The notes beneath the pieces are model-generated. The model did not search any database and was not told the DNA's origin. It saw only the letters and a program-made list of their open reading frames with translations. DNA of 64,000 bases from Kappaphycus alvarezii. Its lineage: Eukaryota > Rhodophyta > Florideophyceae > Gigartinales > Solieriaceae. The stretch lies in NCBI GenBank assembly GCA_002205965.3, contig NADL03000640.1:186001-250000 (forward strand), given 5' to 3'. Positions 42,961 through 55,800 of the stretch are shown one piece after another (position 1 is the stretch's first letter; each line of letters starts with the position of its first letter). Position numbers and translations under genes: made by a program.

Positions 42961-43740
42961 AATCAAAATTCTACCTATAACTGAAAAGCACCCCAAACCA
43001 AATTTTGAACCCCAAAATTTTAACCATTCTACCAGAATTTCCCCCTTCTCACCGTTTTAACCTTTACAACTGGTTTCTTCCAATATTCGTTCTACATCTC
43101 TCGCTACCCGGGCCATGTTGGGCTCGGGCGCGAGCAATCAAGGCCAAGGGGGTCTTACGGATCACCCGTTTTCGCTTCGGAGCTCTCCTGTCGAATTTGG
43201 TTTTTGTCGCTCTGGTTGGATTGTCATTCCTCGCCCACACTACAAGTTGGGTAGATCTGGGAAAGGGGGGCACGGAAGGCCGTCCTCCTCAATCGGCTCA
43301 CCAGTGCTCAGCATACCCTGCCACATTCAACCAGTGCTGTCTTCGTCACAGCAATCAAGGGGTCCTAGCTGTTTCTGTCCCATTGTTGTTACTGAAAATC
43401 GCTCACTTCGAGAATTAGTCGCCTTCGTCGTCTATTTCTGCAAGAACGTCGCTTCTACCGGGAGTTTTTCAACCGGTTGCTTTCTAGGCTTGCCGATATT
43501 TCAATAGGAGAATTTTTTCCGTCTCCTTTGCTGGAATACGCATCGGTTAAGGTCTTGCAGAGTTGTGTCCGTTTAGCAGGCTCACTTAAATCTATAAATA
43601 AAAGCCCCAGTTCCCCTCGTTGGACTTGGGTCAAATCGGCATTTGTTGACCCCGGTTCATCAGCGTTTGAACCACGTCCGATTCAACGAAATGAATCGCA
43701 TGCAAGACTGTACACCTGAAACTCGCTGCTAATATTAGTT
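42961..43740. other. GC-richer region with unrecognised open frames
   Basis: Overlapping plus-strand open frames of 80-137 codons lie at 43005, 43115 and 43477. None has a domain I can name, and none joins with a neighbour into a longer protein. This is the last GC-rich stretch before the AT-rich right arm. Confidence 0.35.
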
Positions 43741-46700
43741 TGCGTACTGCGTCAATCTAGTCGACCTTGCTGAGATTTTTGGATAACAATGCACATAAAA
43801 AGATGCGAAGATGTGAAGCGCATGCTTTCTCGTGTTTACATTCAATAGACAATTTTACTTATATATTGAAGTGCAGTGCGAAATTGAGCACATACAAAGA
43901 CTTAGATGGATGAAAGTAATGGGTTTGGCGCATGAATAGTGATGCAATCCAATAGAACATTTTAGTCACCATTAAGAAGGCACATTAAGTGGCTAAGTCA
44001 TGAAGAAGACCATAAATAACAAATTCTTATTGAAATCCATAGCTCTATTCCCTTCTGATCAAGCTCAAGCATAGCTAATCCTACTGCGTCCTTTACGGTT
44101 CTCTACCATGGCCTAGTCCAGCTAGATAAGAAAGGATTGGAAGCTTTTCCATGAAGGGAACTAGCCAGGAAGTGAAGGTGAACTTTCCCATAAAGTTACC
44201 GAAAATGATTTTGATGTAAACGGATGAGGTGTTGAAATTAAAAAAGACGTACGTGCCGCCCGAAAATGGGTTTAATTCGCGCTCTGCGCAAACCCTGTGT
44301 GCAGGGGAAACAGAGAAGGCAGCTTCAATAACCTGAACCATTCCCGCTGGTTCAGATTGTTGCTTCAGCCACTTTTCCCGCCTCAGTACACTCATTACCT
44401 ACAAATGTGAGCAATGTGATAGTGGAGGACGACAATGAAGCTCACGTCGTCAGTAAATAATCTCTTGAAAACTCGACGGAAGGGGTCAAACTGCCTCATG
44501 GTATATCGAACATTTGTATGTTCGTTCTTTCCTCATCGAAATGAGTTGACTAGAATGATGATATAATGGTTGCATCGTCTTCTTCAGTAAATAAAATAAG
44601 CTCTTATCCAATTTATTCTAGGATGCTAGATATGTGTCTTGTCAATCTACTTCAGTCATCAATGGGGATCATTGATCCAACAACAGAATTTCTCCTTGCG
44701 CTTTCCCACGTTGTCTCCGGAAATTCACGGAAGACCATATCATGCAAGCCATCAATGCCGTGATGATTGTATGCATCCTTTCCTATATCCTCCAACATAC
44801 TTGTTATTACAATGCGGGCATGAAAAACGAGACAAAAGTCTTCATAATACCATAGACGAGAGAGCTGCACTCGGAAAGCAAAATTGGGATCCTAAAACCC
44901 TAAACAATCTATCCAAAATTTTTGGAGCGTCTTCTTTCATCAGCACTGTAGAAAAACGTAAAAATCCCCTTAAAACATCTTTTCACCGCAACAAAAAACT
45001 CTTTGAAACAACCTAACTCTCTCTAGTACCTGATTTGCATTAGCTACTCCATCAATTGCACAAAAAATTCATGAAAAGCTTGGGAAGAGCACTTGATATC
45101 CTGGTCAGCAGCGATATACCATTCTTTTCGTTTAAATAATCCGATATCGCCACGATTTTCGGGTGAATACGTTTCAAAATTACGCCTGGATTTCTATATA
45201 CCTTCTTGAGCTCTAGTTCAGAGCATTTAGGACAAAAAAAGCAGACGATTCTCTTCTTTTCTAGCTCTTCGCGTGAAAAAAGTTGCTCATCAGTTGTTCA
45301 TGGACCTCAAGATAATTGAGCAGCTTATTTTCCCTCTTCGCAGGGCATAAAACTCCCTATTTTCGTTTTATGTTTCCAGCCGTGTCATGAGACACAAGAT
45401 TTTCCATTATTGCGACAAATTAATATTAGTCGTCCTCCAGAACAATAACAATACCTGCGCCTTCTACCAGCGTGGGGGGGTCAATATGGAACTCATGGTT
45501 CATTTTGTACATGAATGTTGGGAAAATAGGAGGCAGCTTGTTTTTCAGAGTTCTGCGTGTGGAGAAGTAAAGTGCTTCAGAATAAGTAATGGAGTTTGCA
45601 GATGAGTTTTTCAAAACTCAGAGAAAAGAGAGATAAAATGAAGAGAGAGCTAGAAGCAGTGACGGAACGAGACTAGAGCGGGTCGCTTCCGAGCATATTT
45701 TGCCCTGGAGCGAGAGGTAATGGAAGGAGGAGGTGAAAGTGGGAGTGTGTAGCATCGAACGAAAAAGGCAAATGATGGGCTGGTGGTAGTATCAAGTGCC
45801 ATATGAATATTGTTGACGAAATGAAATCTTCTTGGAATCCGTCTTAATGGAACATAATTTCACAATTTTCAACTAGATTTTCGGATATAGTAGGGAGTGA
45901 TCTTCTTGCTGAGGTAAGCAATTAAACGGGATCAGTTGAGCAATTGCGGCTGATGGGCGCTGTCGCGAAATTTCAACATAAAATTCGATGCCGCTGTTGG
46001 TACTGCAAAGAATAATACAAGGGAAACAAATACCCGTATCATTCTTGTATATAAAGTTCATGTTTTTAATAGTGGTGTTGAGTCGGAAGTTCCAAAATGA
46101 AGTTCTATGAGGTATATATTCCTTACCCACTTGAAGTATCCAGTTTCTTGTTAAAATATTTCCACGAAACAGTTTGGTGAATTGGAACGACTCTCTGTGG
46201 TTCATATCAGATAAAAATATTTAGTCGTGATTGGTAATCATTCCACGGCAGTGATTCGGGAAATAATAGGCGAAGAGAAACAAATTAATTTATGGAATGC
46301 ACACATTACTAACAGAAAGACCTTTTAGAAGAAACGAAAGCTCCAAAAAATTTTGGTACACCAGAACTCCCTACATTATACCCTACTGCAGGTATCAAAA
46401 TGTCTATCCGCACGTTAGTTCTCCAAAACAATATTAGGAAATGTTATTTTTAAAGATTGTTGGTGCAATTCTATTTTTTCATAGTTTAATGAAAATTAAA
46501 GAACGATTTTCATACATGGAAACGAATAAAAACAAGTTTTTGTAAGATAATGATTTTTCTCGAATTATTCAAAAAAGTTGTGACCGGGGTGTAGTAATTA
46601 TAGGAAAACTTATTTTTTGGTGAGCAAACGGGGTTAAAGTAAGCGCAATATCTTGAACAAAGGATCGGAACAACACTTTAAGGATGATGGACAGGATCTG

Positions 46701-46880
46701 AACCTAATTAGGGCTGCAAAAGCCGTATCATAGAGCCTCGCGAACATCACTTTATAGAATTTTAAAAGAAGTACGTAATGGATTGTGGCCACCACTGCGT
46801 TCCGGATAATGAGATCACAGGGCATCTCAACAGTTCTCGTCATTCTATAAATTTTCTTAAAAAGATTCGAAACGTTGTGG
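43741..46880. other. AT-rich region, no supportable gene
   Basis: Short open frames only. A minus-strand frame near 44652-44870 contains SMLEDIGK, reminiscent of hAT transposases, but flanking blocks are missing. A purine-rich tract lies at 45620-45740. Confidence 0.5.
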
Positions 46881-46884
46881 AACA

Positions 46885-47720
46885 AAGAAAAGGACCGGGA
46901 GGCCTGAAAAGATCATTAACGTAATCCATAACCTTCTCATTCGGGAATAAAACAAGGGCTTGCAGTGGTTGGGCCAGCTCTTCTGATGTCTACAGTAAAA
47001 CATTAAAACAACCAGTGCGCGTCAGGTTGTATGAGAGAAATCGCATTTTCGATACAAGAAAATAAATCTGACTCCGCGGTGGGGCAGCATCACATGGAGA
47101 AGCGGGTGGCTTGGGCTATGGGGACTCTCACTTGGTGAAAGAATAAGTGTGATAAAGTAGTCTGGTCTGACGAGAAAAAATTCAATCTCGACGGACTAGA
47201 CTGGTTGGGATGAAAATGGCATGGTTTGAGTGCTGAATTGCAATGGTTCTCCAACGTACACAACATTGTTGAAAGTGTCACGATTTAGGTAGTATACGCT
47301 GGAGACAAGAGAAGAAAGATTTAATTTTTGAAGATGCACTAAATTGATAAACGTATGAAGAGACTTAAACAGACTTCTTGTTCCCGTTTGCTAAAAGAAA
47401 TACCTGTTTCTTTGATTTTATTGCAATATTTTACATCTTTACGTAGATAAATTACTATAATAAACTGGATTAATAAGAAAGGAATTAAGAAATCGGAATG
47501 GTTGGATTTCTCAGCGGACCTTAATCCAATAGAAAATATCTAGGGTATCACTTTGAGGCGTGTTCATGTCGTCCATCCGCTGTTTGCGGACATTGAAAGA
47601 CTTAAAAGAGTGATTATGGAAGCCTGGAATTCTCTCATATCACCTGTGATTTAATTATTGTCAAAATCTACGCAAAAGCGTTGTATTGAAGTTTTAAAGA
47701 AAAAAGGAAAGAAAAGTATA
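46885..47720 (+). pseudogene. Tc1/mariner transposase relic
   Basis: Blocks in order on the plus strand: a helix-turn-helix-like start (GRPEKIINVIHNLLIRE near 46890), SARQVV and VRLYERNRIFD near 47020. HHMEKRVAWAMGTLTW and VVWSDEKKFNLDG follow, with the first catalytic Asp at 47169. The SADLNPIENI block has the catalytic Glu at 47532, followed by TAG in place of the Trp codon. AWNSLISPVI and KRCIEVLKKKGK close the protein. The middle block with the second Asp (QDN) is not recognisable. Several stops. The blocks at 47169 and 47532 are in the same frame. Terminal repeats were not found. Confidence 0.85.
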
Positions 47721-50700
47721 AAGTTGCGGACATATTTGTGGTTACGGGAGAGGCGAGTCGAGTGAATTGAGGTGCGCCTGTACTTGGCATATTTTCACAC
47801 TTAAAATCATATTTCTTGAGAATATTTTCTCAATCCTAAAAGCTGTTTTCGATGTAGAATTGATCTTATAGAAAGGCATGATTTCGAAAGAGGTTGTTGT
47901 GTAGCGAGCAATGTTTGCTAACACCTGATTAGAAGTATAAAGTTCATATGAAATGTATAGCCAGACAGAACTGAGTATTTAACTTCACGAATTATATGAT
48001 CCTATGTTAGTTTCATGTCATTCCCAAAGCTAATCCTGAAGAAAATAATTCTTAGATTACTTTTCGCTCCCCTTTTAATGTCTACAATTTTGTTTCGATC
48101 AGGTCTTTTATTAATTAGAGAGATTTTTCAACCTTTACGTTTTATTTTTATCTCCACCAAAATTAGAATCACTTACATGAAGACCTGCTTTGTAATAGTA
48201 GGGAAATTTCAACTTCCTCGAAACAAGACTTGACACTTAGGACACTGAATGTTTATTTAGTTTAGTACTTTTCATAATCTGAAAGCTCTAGAAATACCTC
48301 TGTATCTTATTCAGTTTTCTCGAGCGAGCTTAAACTCCATAAAGTTTTAATTTCATTACTTTTAGGTAATAAAATGTAAATGAAGACATCTAACAAGGAT
48401 AAATTTTTGTTTTAGTTCTAATACTTATAGAAATAAATTTAATAGCGCTGATAATAATGATATGAAAATAGGACACTGACTATCGAGTTTAGTTGTTTCT
48501 TAAAGTTTGTGCTGAACTTTTCCATTCTATGGTACAATTTGGGAAGGTTTATTGACTATATTAGGGTGTTGAATGAACATGAAGCTACCCATGAAATATA
48601 CGTACTTCAGTATCAAATCAGTTGTGCTTCAACAATTTTTAGGCTACTCACTTAGATGTATTCGCGAAACCATATCAATTTATACAAGAATACTTCATTT
48701 CACTTTTCTGTATTATTTTTTCCAATTAAAAAAATTTTGTACCATGATCCAAGATAATTTTTCTCAGTTCTGTATCCTTATAGTTTACAATGAATATCTG
48801 AAAATTTCAATTAAACGAGGGCAAAGACGATCGAGAACTTCTGGCTGGGAATTTAGCGCATTTTGGAACCGATTGTCTGGTTATGAGGGTGGGCAAAAGA
48901 ATAAATAAATGAAGAAATAGGTAAAATATGCTTTCATGAGGTCATGCATTTGATTTACGCAAGTTCTTAACGGAAAATACTGACGTATCTGATGAATGTG
49001 TGGTTATGGAAACAGTGACAAGTACGACATTCTCATCTACTACTACGGTATTTTCATTCCTACGATAATCATTTGATGTCAATTTAAACAATTAAGAAAT
49101 GTAAAGAGAAATTAAAGAGCTTCAGAAATATCTTTCTACTGAAGTTCTGATAGAAAAATTTAAGCTTAGTTAGCTTGACTGTGAAATTAAAGGGTTTAGA
49201 GGATTTTCTATCGTCTTTCTATCTGAATGTATTTTCTATATTAATTTTAACCAAATATTTTGTTGTTTCTCCTCACTTTGCTCAGCATTGAATAAATCTC
49301 AGGGAAGAAAATTAATTTACCGGTGTGTCCTGAAGAACATTTAACTATGATGTTGTAGATTCAGTGTTACGCCGATTTCAAAATTTTCCTTACCCATTTC
49401 TCATATAGATAGTACTGCGGACGGAAACGCTTCTACTTGTATGCTCTTGAAAACAGTCGATTATCACATAAAGTGAGGAGAATCATGACTCTACAGGAGT
49501 TAGCTAATACGAAGTGAATGCTATAGTGCCGAAAATGTTACAAGATGTCAATAGTATGTTGGATATCATACAAGTTGTGTTCCTTAGATCGAACCTCGAA
49601 GTTATGAATGGTATAGAACTAATTTGAAGAGTAAAAAACATTACTTGACCATCATTAAAGCTCAATCAATTTTTTTAAATATATTATTGGATTATAATTT
49701 ATACACTTTAATAGGTGACTAATTACCACGAAGTAATCTTTAAACTGCGCTGATTTCTTCAAATAATCGTCTCGAATACCCCAATGTTTACACTATTGGA
49801 CCCATCACGTCAGAATATTCCAGTGAGACTGTACGGATAGTTCTGTTCATTCTTATTGAAATCCAAGGGTGGTAATTATTATTCGAATATTACCTAACTA
49901 CATTTTATTGATAAATATCCCTATGAATCAATGGGATACTCGTTAAAAGGAACTTTGATATTGTAAATTTTGGACATAAAAATTTTTGATACCTTGTAAG
50001 TTTAGTAAAATTGCTCCATATTGTAATTGCAACGAGTAATGTACTTTAGTGCTATTTGCCCTGTGAAAAATTCATCTCCTGATATCTAACCTTTAGTAGA
50101 GTGGACGAGAATAATTTTTTCTTTACATTTATTGTTTCTTCTGGATATTTCGGTGGATAAACATTTCATTTATAAATCTGAAAATGATTCTTTCTCTGAA
50201 GCGTGGATTTTACCCGATGGTAATTGGATATCCATAATTACTGTATCTTCTTGGTGTTTTGAAAGATCCAGATGGTAATCTCTAGTCTATAAACCGCTAA
50301 AATGTTAATATTGTTGTTCATTCTGATTAGATAACAGCACTGCAGATTTATTTTCTGCTCCCAATCTTTTGATTCTTATTGTTAACTTTTTTTTTCAATT
50401 GGTCTTATTACTGAGACCAAAGCTCTGTATCTTCAGGTTGAAGATATTTTAAGTTAAAGTTCTTCGGGTGGTCTTTTTAAAAAATAGCTAAGGATTACTT
50501 TAACTGATGAGAAAAAGATGGAATTATCTCAATCCTACGATATTAATGGAAAATATCATAAATTCATTGAGAATCTAGATAATGCTGAGTTTTTCTCGTC
50601 TTTAACAGCCGAGAACTACTGGAGTTGGATGTGAATTATATAGATGAATTCACACCCTACTTACTCAACTTCCATGTAGTAACAATATAACTCCATCAAG

Positions 50701-53700
50701 GGTTAGTAACTATACGTGAAGATAAGGATAGTTCTGGAAATACACCAAAGAGGTAACGCTTATCCTATAGTTCTCATTTTTCTAAGAAAATGATACATTT
50801 ACGTAATATTGTTTAAGCAGAACCACTTATGCTCTCAATAGTTTAAATTATTATGTCATTATCCAGTTTCCACCCTTTATTTAATTGATTTTCAGAGCTT
50901 AACTATATTTGGGCCAATATCAATATCATGTTTGCCATTTTAAGTCTTACCGATGACAGGAAAATATCAAAAATTGCTGAATAAACAATACGAAATTAAG
51001 CAGATAATAATTATGTCTCCTCATAGAGAAGTTTGCTTGAAAAATTCAAATCCTGAGTGAATACAGCAGATGTGTTTATTTGGGGAATTGGAAATATAAT
51101 TAAGCATATATATTAAATCTTAGGATGCAAAGAAACAGATATCAGGATTCTGGGATCAGTTTAAGCTAGTTATAGGCTCCTTTTTCCCTTTTTAGTTCTG
51201 CAGGGTTTCTCCAATGATGAGAATTGGAGCAAACTAAAGTGTATTGAAAATCTCATGAGTATTTTCGAAAATGATTCCCAATAAGCTTTAGAAAATATTT
51301 TTGAGCTATGTTGGCTAGTTAATTTGTCTCTATTAATAATTTTAAATTACTAAGTGAGCGCATAAGAAAAATGAAAAGACTCTTTGAATCTATATCCGAA
51401 AGTTCTACAATGATTTTATCGCTTTTTGTTGCTCTAGAAGATTTTATAAAACTTCTTAAGACGATGAATAAATTTATATTTTGTACAGGAACATGATGAG
51501 GGTTCAGATCAGATGTGATTATTTGAAGCTTGAAATTAGAAGGAAAATTAGTATTTGTTTCAATGTTCTGATTCTTTATTCTCACTCTGAAATAAAATAT
51601 GCTATGCTATATAAGATATTTGTTTCCCACTTTCAGATAGTTAAATCCCTATATACTCGAGTCAAACCGTTTAAATCATATGCATCGTGATTGAAGATTT
51701 CAGTTGAAATTGTAGAAGCTCGAGCCCCATTCATTTTCAATCGTTTTTGATTATGTAAAGTACTAGTTGGTCTAATTATAGGTAAAAGAATGGTATGGTT
51801 TATGTGCAGAATGGATCCAGGGTTTTATGGACAAACTGTACCGAAAAAATGTTGTAATATACTTGTCTTATTCTTTTTTTTGGATGAAAAATACTATACA
51901 AAGTGACATATTAACTCAACATTGTGGCATAAAAAGTGCGAAAGAGCCTATATTCTTTGACAAATCTCAGAAGTAACATTGGAGCCTTTTGAAAGCATCA
52001 AGCCTCGAAATATTAATATAAAGATCGTCAAAATGGGCTTGCTTCATCATCTTGTAAATACGTGACGAATGCTTATTGTATAAGTGACGATGATTACTTT
52101 CCACCTGATTGTAATGGTACGAAGGCTCATACTGCAACTAATATTAAACTTTAAAAAATGAGGAAGGAGGAAGAGTCCAAACAGGTTCTTATTTAAGGGT
52201 TCGATTTTTTTGTGGTTTCCGGTGATTATAACTTCCTCATATAGAAAGATCAGTCCGAAAATAGTTGCACGTAAATTTTACATACATCTATAGTAATTTA
52301 AATGAGATGATCATATCCAAAGAAAATCTATTTTTCACAGTCTTTATTTATGAGCTTTCGATACTTACAGAATAATAAATCAAAGAATAAAAATGAAAAG
52401 AGAGGAAACTTCTGCTTTTCTTGCAGAAGACGTTGCGCTAAGCTCCAGTAAATTTGTAGGCTCCACGGAAACAATGAGAGGAAAAAAAATTTTCGCAACT
52501 AATTTTTATTCAGTATAAATAGGCGTCGAAAATTCCGGCCTTTTCGTCCTTACTTGCATTTTAAAATGAATTTCAAGATATTCTTTCGATTAAAGGTATA
52601 AATTTCCTTTTTTTCCAGGGTTCATTGTTTCCGAATAGAACGGTAGTTCATAAACAATGTTACAATTACCTTATTCCTCTTCCACGCGTTCCTTTCCCAC
52701 TATTAAATTTTTGTCGAAAACACAGAAATTTCACAATTATTTTGTATAAAATTTATTGTAGCCAGTTTACAGCTGAATAATTCCACTATAGTAATAAGTC
52801 TAGATTAATATCTATACGGATGCTTGAAGTTTCATATGCCTTCTATTTTGGCTGCGTTATATGGGTTTTTCAAAGTCTTGTTTTAGTACTGTAAACTGTA
52901 ATATAGCATCAACGTGGAACTTTTAGCCTCGACATAGAGCTTCCCTGAGATCATTGTCCTTGTATGAGGACAATTTCTTTCATGTGAGCAGCAAAAAGTG
53001 GGTTATATTTCTAATATAACCCAAATAATCAGAAAAAAATTCTATTTTTTTCTAATTTTTTCGTTCTGATAAACGACTCAAACAGATTTGAACCTCGATC
53101 AAAAAAAATTTTTCTTTAGGTTTAATGCTGGTCAGAGTACAACAGACAACTTTTTCCACGCAATAAGCTTTCATTTCAAAGCCAATTTATCGCATTTTAT
53201 GCTTTCGTCACCTATAGGTGGATGCTGTAGCGGAATTTGAATAGTGAAAATCAATTGAGCATTTACCTAATTTAATTATACGTTTCTCTATTATATGTAT
53301 AGTGCAAATGTATAGGCTCAAAATTTTCCTTATCACCACACTTACTTTAAATGTCAGTTTGATAAAGGGATTTTTCTTCATATGTGGACAGTTCCATCGC
53401 GAATAGACACTAGAATAGTTAGAAAGGAGGAGAGTCATTAAGCTTTTATCTTTGACGGTACACCTGATGGCACTATTTTAAAGTGTCGGGTTTTTTACTG
53501 TTCTTAAAATTACTCAGTGAATCAGTAAGTTAAACATGTACAGATCTTGGAGCTGTTCGGTTTTGATTACCAATCTCTGCCAGCATTAAGGGTTTAGAGC
53601 TTTTTTACTGTATTAACTTCGTTCCAGCTTGATTCAAGTTATTACATTAAATCATCTACTGCAAAATATTCATTTCGATATATGAAATTGCGTAAACGTT

Positions 53701-55580
53701 CTTGGAATACAAGCAGTCCATCGATTCAAGATATTAATATTTTAAAGAAACTAGGGTGCTGTTTAGGATACTTCCCCATTTGAAAATTTAAAATTACTGG
53801 CTTTATGTTGGATCATGATAGAGAAAACTTAATTATCAAGGTATAACGAACATGGTTACCAATAGTCCACATCTTTGACTGCTTATGCAGTTAGTAACTT
53901 CATATTTTGTTCCATTATGCTCGAACGGCACTCAAAGTAATCCGTAATAAGCGCATATATTCCTATTGTTTCTTCTAATAACACAAGAATAAATATGAAT
54001 CTCCACGTTTATCTTTGCTCAGGGATTTATTTTTTGTCCTCATATTGGCTAACGAAATCTTTAATCAATCCACTGAAGATTTATAATTTCTCAATAAGTA
54101 ACGTAATGAACTAATATTCATCCTTTTTGAACAGAATGAACATATTCCAGAACCCTTTAGTTGAAAAAAGCTTTATTTTTAGAGCAAACACAGCCACTAT
54201 GTTCTCGCACAACTTGTTCCAAAAATCACACACTTACTGATAGTTTCACGGTAACATCACTGTAAGGAGGCTTCATCTACTGCAATAATTCCACAATAAT
54301 TCTTATTCAATTAAAGTCAGTCACATAAGACCCTAAAATAAACCGTTTGCATTCCCAAATTGAAAAAGTAATAGTACGTATGAATTAAGATCTGTTACTG
54401 GAATTACTTTTTAATAAGCTCCATTTCAGTAGTTTAATCAATCTGAATGATAATATAGCTGAATTACAGTTTTGATTATAAAACTTGATGGATTCATATC
54501 ATTATTTCGTAATCATTCCTTTCATACAGACTCGTCCATGTTATAAAGGCATCTTTCTTTTCATATTTCTTACGCTGAGATAGCTAATATATCTATAGGA
54601 GTAGTTATTCCTTCGAAAGCCTTTCAAACGAACTTTACTCAAATAAGTTGCAAAATATGGCATCTTTTGAGAGCAATTTAGTAGATGTGAATATACTTTC
54701 TCATTACTTTCGACTAATAGGATTATTTAACTCAATAAACATGATTTTCACTTGCTCCAGGGCAATTAAAGTACAGCTATAGGACAAAATGCCAGTAATG
54801 CAATCAGCTTGTATCTGGAACATTATAATTAATGATTTGGAGATGCATGAGCTCTTGACACCCGATGAACAGGAAAGGTTTCATATTGAGGAAGAATTCC
54901 ATTTATCACTGAATCAACTGTATTATTATCACAAATAGATATTTTGATGGGCAAACATGTCTCGCAGAAGTTCAATTATGGAAAAAAGAATAAAAAAGAA
55001 ATGATAACAGAAAAATATTTTCGCGAAAACCACATCATACATTCCATCGCAATGAAAGAATTATGAAGCCACAAGATAAGAAAAATTTGATAATATTGTA
55101 CTTAAAAACAACAAATGAAGGATAGAAAGGTTAAGATATTTAAGTATTACTGCATCAAATCTAGTTCCTTCGAATAAAGATCTTTGCTTGACTTAAATGA
55201 AAAAATAAGAATATAAACAAAACCTCATACTTACAAAGGAACCATTTCAATTTCTTTCTCTGAAACTATGAAAATAGAAAAGAGAATTCACAATTCATTG
55301 GTTCCTGTAAAATTTTTTGCCAGAAATAGAACAGCTTTTCACGAAAATGTTTAGGTCGAATTTCTCTTGAAATCTTTACTGCTTGAAATGCGGCTGTCAT
55401 GAGTGAGTATTGATAATTAGGTTGGTACACTGAATCTCAGCTAGATTTTAATATTCTGTCTAAAATACAAGGAAATAATTCGCTGACGGTACTTTATTAT
55501 CGTAGGGACATAATTTAGGTAAGTTTGTTTAATAAAATGTTTTGGATCCATAAATTTGTTTGATTAAAATAATTTAACAT
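47721..55580. other. very AT-rich non-coding region
   Basis: No domain is recognisable on either strand. Open frames of 60-111 codons (for example 48573-48908) are Phe/Ile/Leu/Lys-rich, as expected by chance in AT-rich DNA. No tandem array or RNA gene seen. Confidence 0.55.
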
Positions 55581-55585
55581 GGGAA

Positions 55586-55800
55586 AATTTTGGGTTATTT
55601 TAATGCATGGAAGATGTGGTCGGTTATATCCACGCGGTTAATGCTTTATGTGGGATAAGTCGTCGCTGATGGGTAACACAACAGTACATGAACTTCTTTA
55701 CAGGGCCACATCAGTGCCGACGAGACGGCATGCCGCATTGGACATGACGGCCGCAGCAGCGTGCCTTTAATATGTGACACGTGACATGTCATCTCGAGAA
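55586..55800. repeat. GC-richer island related to the 73-bp insertion
   Basis: TTTTAATGCATGGAAGATG and the following 25 bases match the 40784-40856 insert, with mostly transition differences. The match is followed by about 150 bases of GC-rich sequence (CGACGAGACGGCATGCCG) that contrasts with the AT-rich surroundings. It ends near a CACGTGACATGTC palindrome-like run. Probably a longer member of the same transposon family. Confidence 0.5.

Noticed and set aside
43005..43507. Overlapping open frames of 130-137 codons
   Set aside because: No domain, no consistent frame and strong overlap with each other; not enough to call a gene.
44652..44870. Possible hAT transposase fragment (SMLEDIGK) on the minus strand
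   Set aside because: Only one short motif fits; neighbouring conserved blocks are absent, so it may be chance.
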